Origin: Amphiduros pacificus
Lineage: Eukaryota; Annelida; Polychaeta; Phyllodocida; Hesionidae
Direction of reading: 5' to 3'
DNA length: 64,000 nucleotides
Assembly (NCBI GenBank): GCA_949316495.1
Contig: OX439010.1
Span: 129,001-193,000 of the forward strand
The position numbers and the translations under genes are program-made. Position 1 is the first letter of the stretch. Each line of letters starts with the position of its first letter. The notes beneath the pieces were generated by a model. The model did not search any database. It had not been told where the DNA came from and saw nothing but the letters and a program-made list of their open reading frames with translations. Below are positions 63,801 to 64,000 of this stretch, one piece after another.

Positions 63801-64000
63801 GAGAATGCAGTGATCAGCATTCATTTATGTAAATTTCAAAACCAATATTTCGCCCTTTTTCGAGGTAACGTTGATCATCGGCACTTCAGAAATCGATTGG
63901 GTGGCTCCGAAATTTTGTTCTAAAGTGCATCTAACCCCATTCCACATTTCTGATCTGTTTGGAGAAAGCAGTGATCAGTATGCATATATGAAAAATTCAA

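Larger units (their letters stand above)
1..64000 (+). repeat. Satellite DNA array, 162-bp monomer, all head to tail
   Basis: Every stretch outside the three SINE copies is a recognisable copy of one 162-bp unit in the same orientation; I saw no inverted monomer. A consensus-like copy lies at 7293-7454. Counting from its first base, landmarks are TGATCA at 2-7, ATCGAT at 22-27, GTGGCTCC at 31-38, CTCACCCCATTCC at 61-73, TGATCTGTTTGG at 81-92, a second TGATCA at 102-107, ATGCAT at 110-115 and TTTCGCCCCTTTTTCGAG at about 139-156. Hand count gives 66 G+C of 162. Variants differ at a limited set of recurrent positions (for example GGAGAAAGC, GGAGACTGC or GGAGAATGC; TATATG, TATACG or TATGTG; CATCGGCACG or CATTTGCAAG), so monomers fall into classes that recur in order. 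About 390 monomers fit. The array is cut by both window ends. A centromeric or heterochromatic role is inference; the sequence alone does not prove it. Confidence 0.98.
49536..64000 (+). repeat. Array segment 7: mixed monomers, SINE-bearing, recently duplicated
   Basis: Satellite apart from three SINE copies. GGAGACTGCAGTGTTC, GGAGAATGC, TTGTTTTGAGACTGC (about 52866, 54326, 56023, 57483, 59103) and CATTTGCAAG classes are frequent. Length variants are common: 1-bp-short CGCCCTTTTTCGAG monomers, 1-bp-long TTGGAAGAATGC monomers (about 49951, 53358, 56515, 62515) and 1-bp-long T runs (about 50.22, 51.60, 58.24 kb). It contains the 1381-bp and 3157-bp duplications. From 58.1 kb to the end it is SINE-free but includes the unoccupied counterparts of the SINE site at 60.8 and 63.2 kb. 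Confidence 0.8.

Noticed and set aside
1-64000. CRISPR array
   Set aside because: The repeats are contiguous 162-bp copies with no unique spacers and no cas genes. SINE and higher-order structure show a eukaryotic satellite.
1-64000. LTR element, DNA transposon or rDNA spacer as the source of the repeat
   Set aside because: I saw no terminal repeats, transposase or polymerase motifs, and no rRNA sequence. Nothing in the monomer links it to such an element.
1-64000. Internal short subrepeats within the 162-bp monomer
   Set aside because: TGATCA and GATC recur in the unit but at uneven spacing and with unrelated flanks, so I could not support an origin from a smaller tandem unit.

Overview
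The whole 64 kb window lies inside one tandem satellite DNA array. It holds no gene that I can support. The monomer is 162 bp, about 41% GC by hand count on a consensus-like copy. It runs head to tail in a single orientation from the first base to the last, and both window ends fall inside a monomer, so the array continues on both sides. After removing three insertions there is room for about 390 monomers. Because 162 is exactly 54 codons, and one frame on each strand of the monomer lacks a stop, long open frames (up to 584 codons) appear across the array. They are a by-product of the period, not genes.

The only non-satellite DNA is a 236-bp tRNA-derived SINE present three times (50847-51082, 52228-52463, 55385-55620). 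Every copy sits at the same site in the same monomer variant and has the same 12-bp target-site duplication. This is best read as one insertion later copied by expansion of the satellite. The SINE starts at a tRNA-like B box, ends in an AAAC-type tail, and has a 3' segment of a kind I remember as widespread in bivalve and other mollusc SINEs. That is the main pointer to the organism: a eukaryote, probably a mollusc and plausibly a bivalve, in a heterochromatic or centromeric block assembled from long reads. I do not recognise the satellite family by name.

Layout: 1-10.36 kb is a mixed segment with many monomers 1-2 bp short. 10.36-18.09 kb is an in-register segment built from a 10-monomer (1620 bp) higher-order pattern. 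18.09-21.52 kb is a second mixed, indel-bearing segment. 21.52-39.04 kb is a long in-register segment with the cleanest 10-mers and a 3240-bp tandem duplication. 39.04-47.78 kb is a distinct 13/14-monomer higher-order repeat (2103 and 2265 bp). 47.78-49.54 kb returns to the 10-mer type. 49.54-64 kb is a third mixed segment carrying the SINE, a 1381-bp duplication and a near-identical 3157-bp tandem duplication.

What is worth a second look is array evolution rather than a gene system. The SINE acts as a molecular tag for satellite expansion, SINE-free sites persist in the same array, indel-free and indel-rich compartments alternate, and the same higher-order blocks recur tens of kilobases apart. 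I found no undescribed protein or RNA system here.
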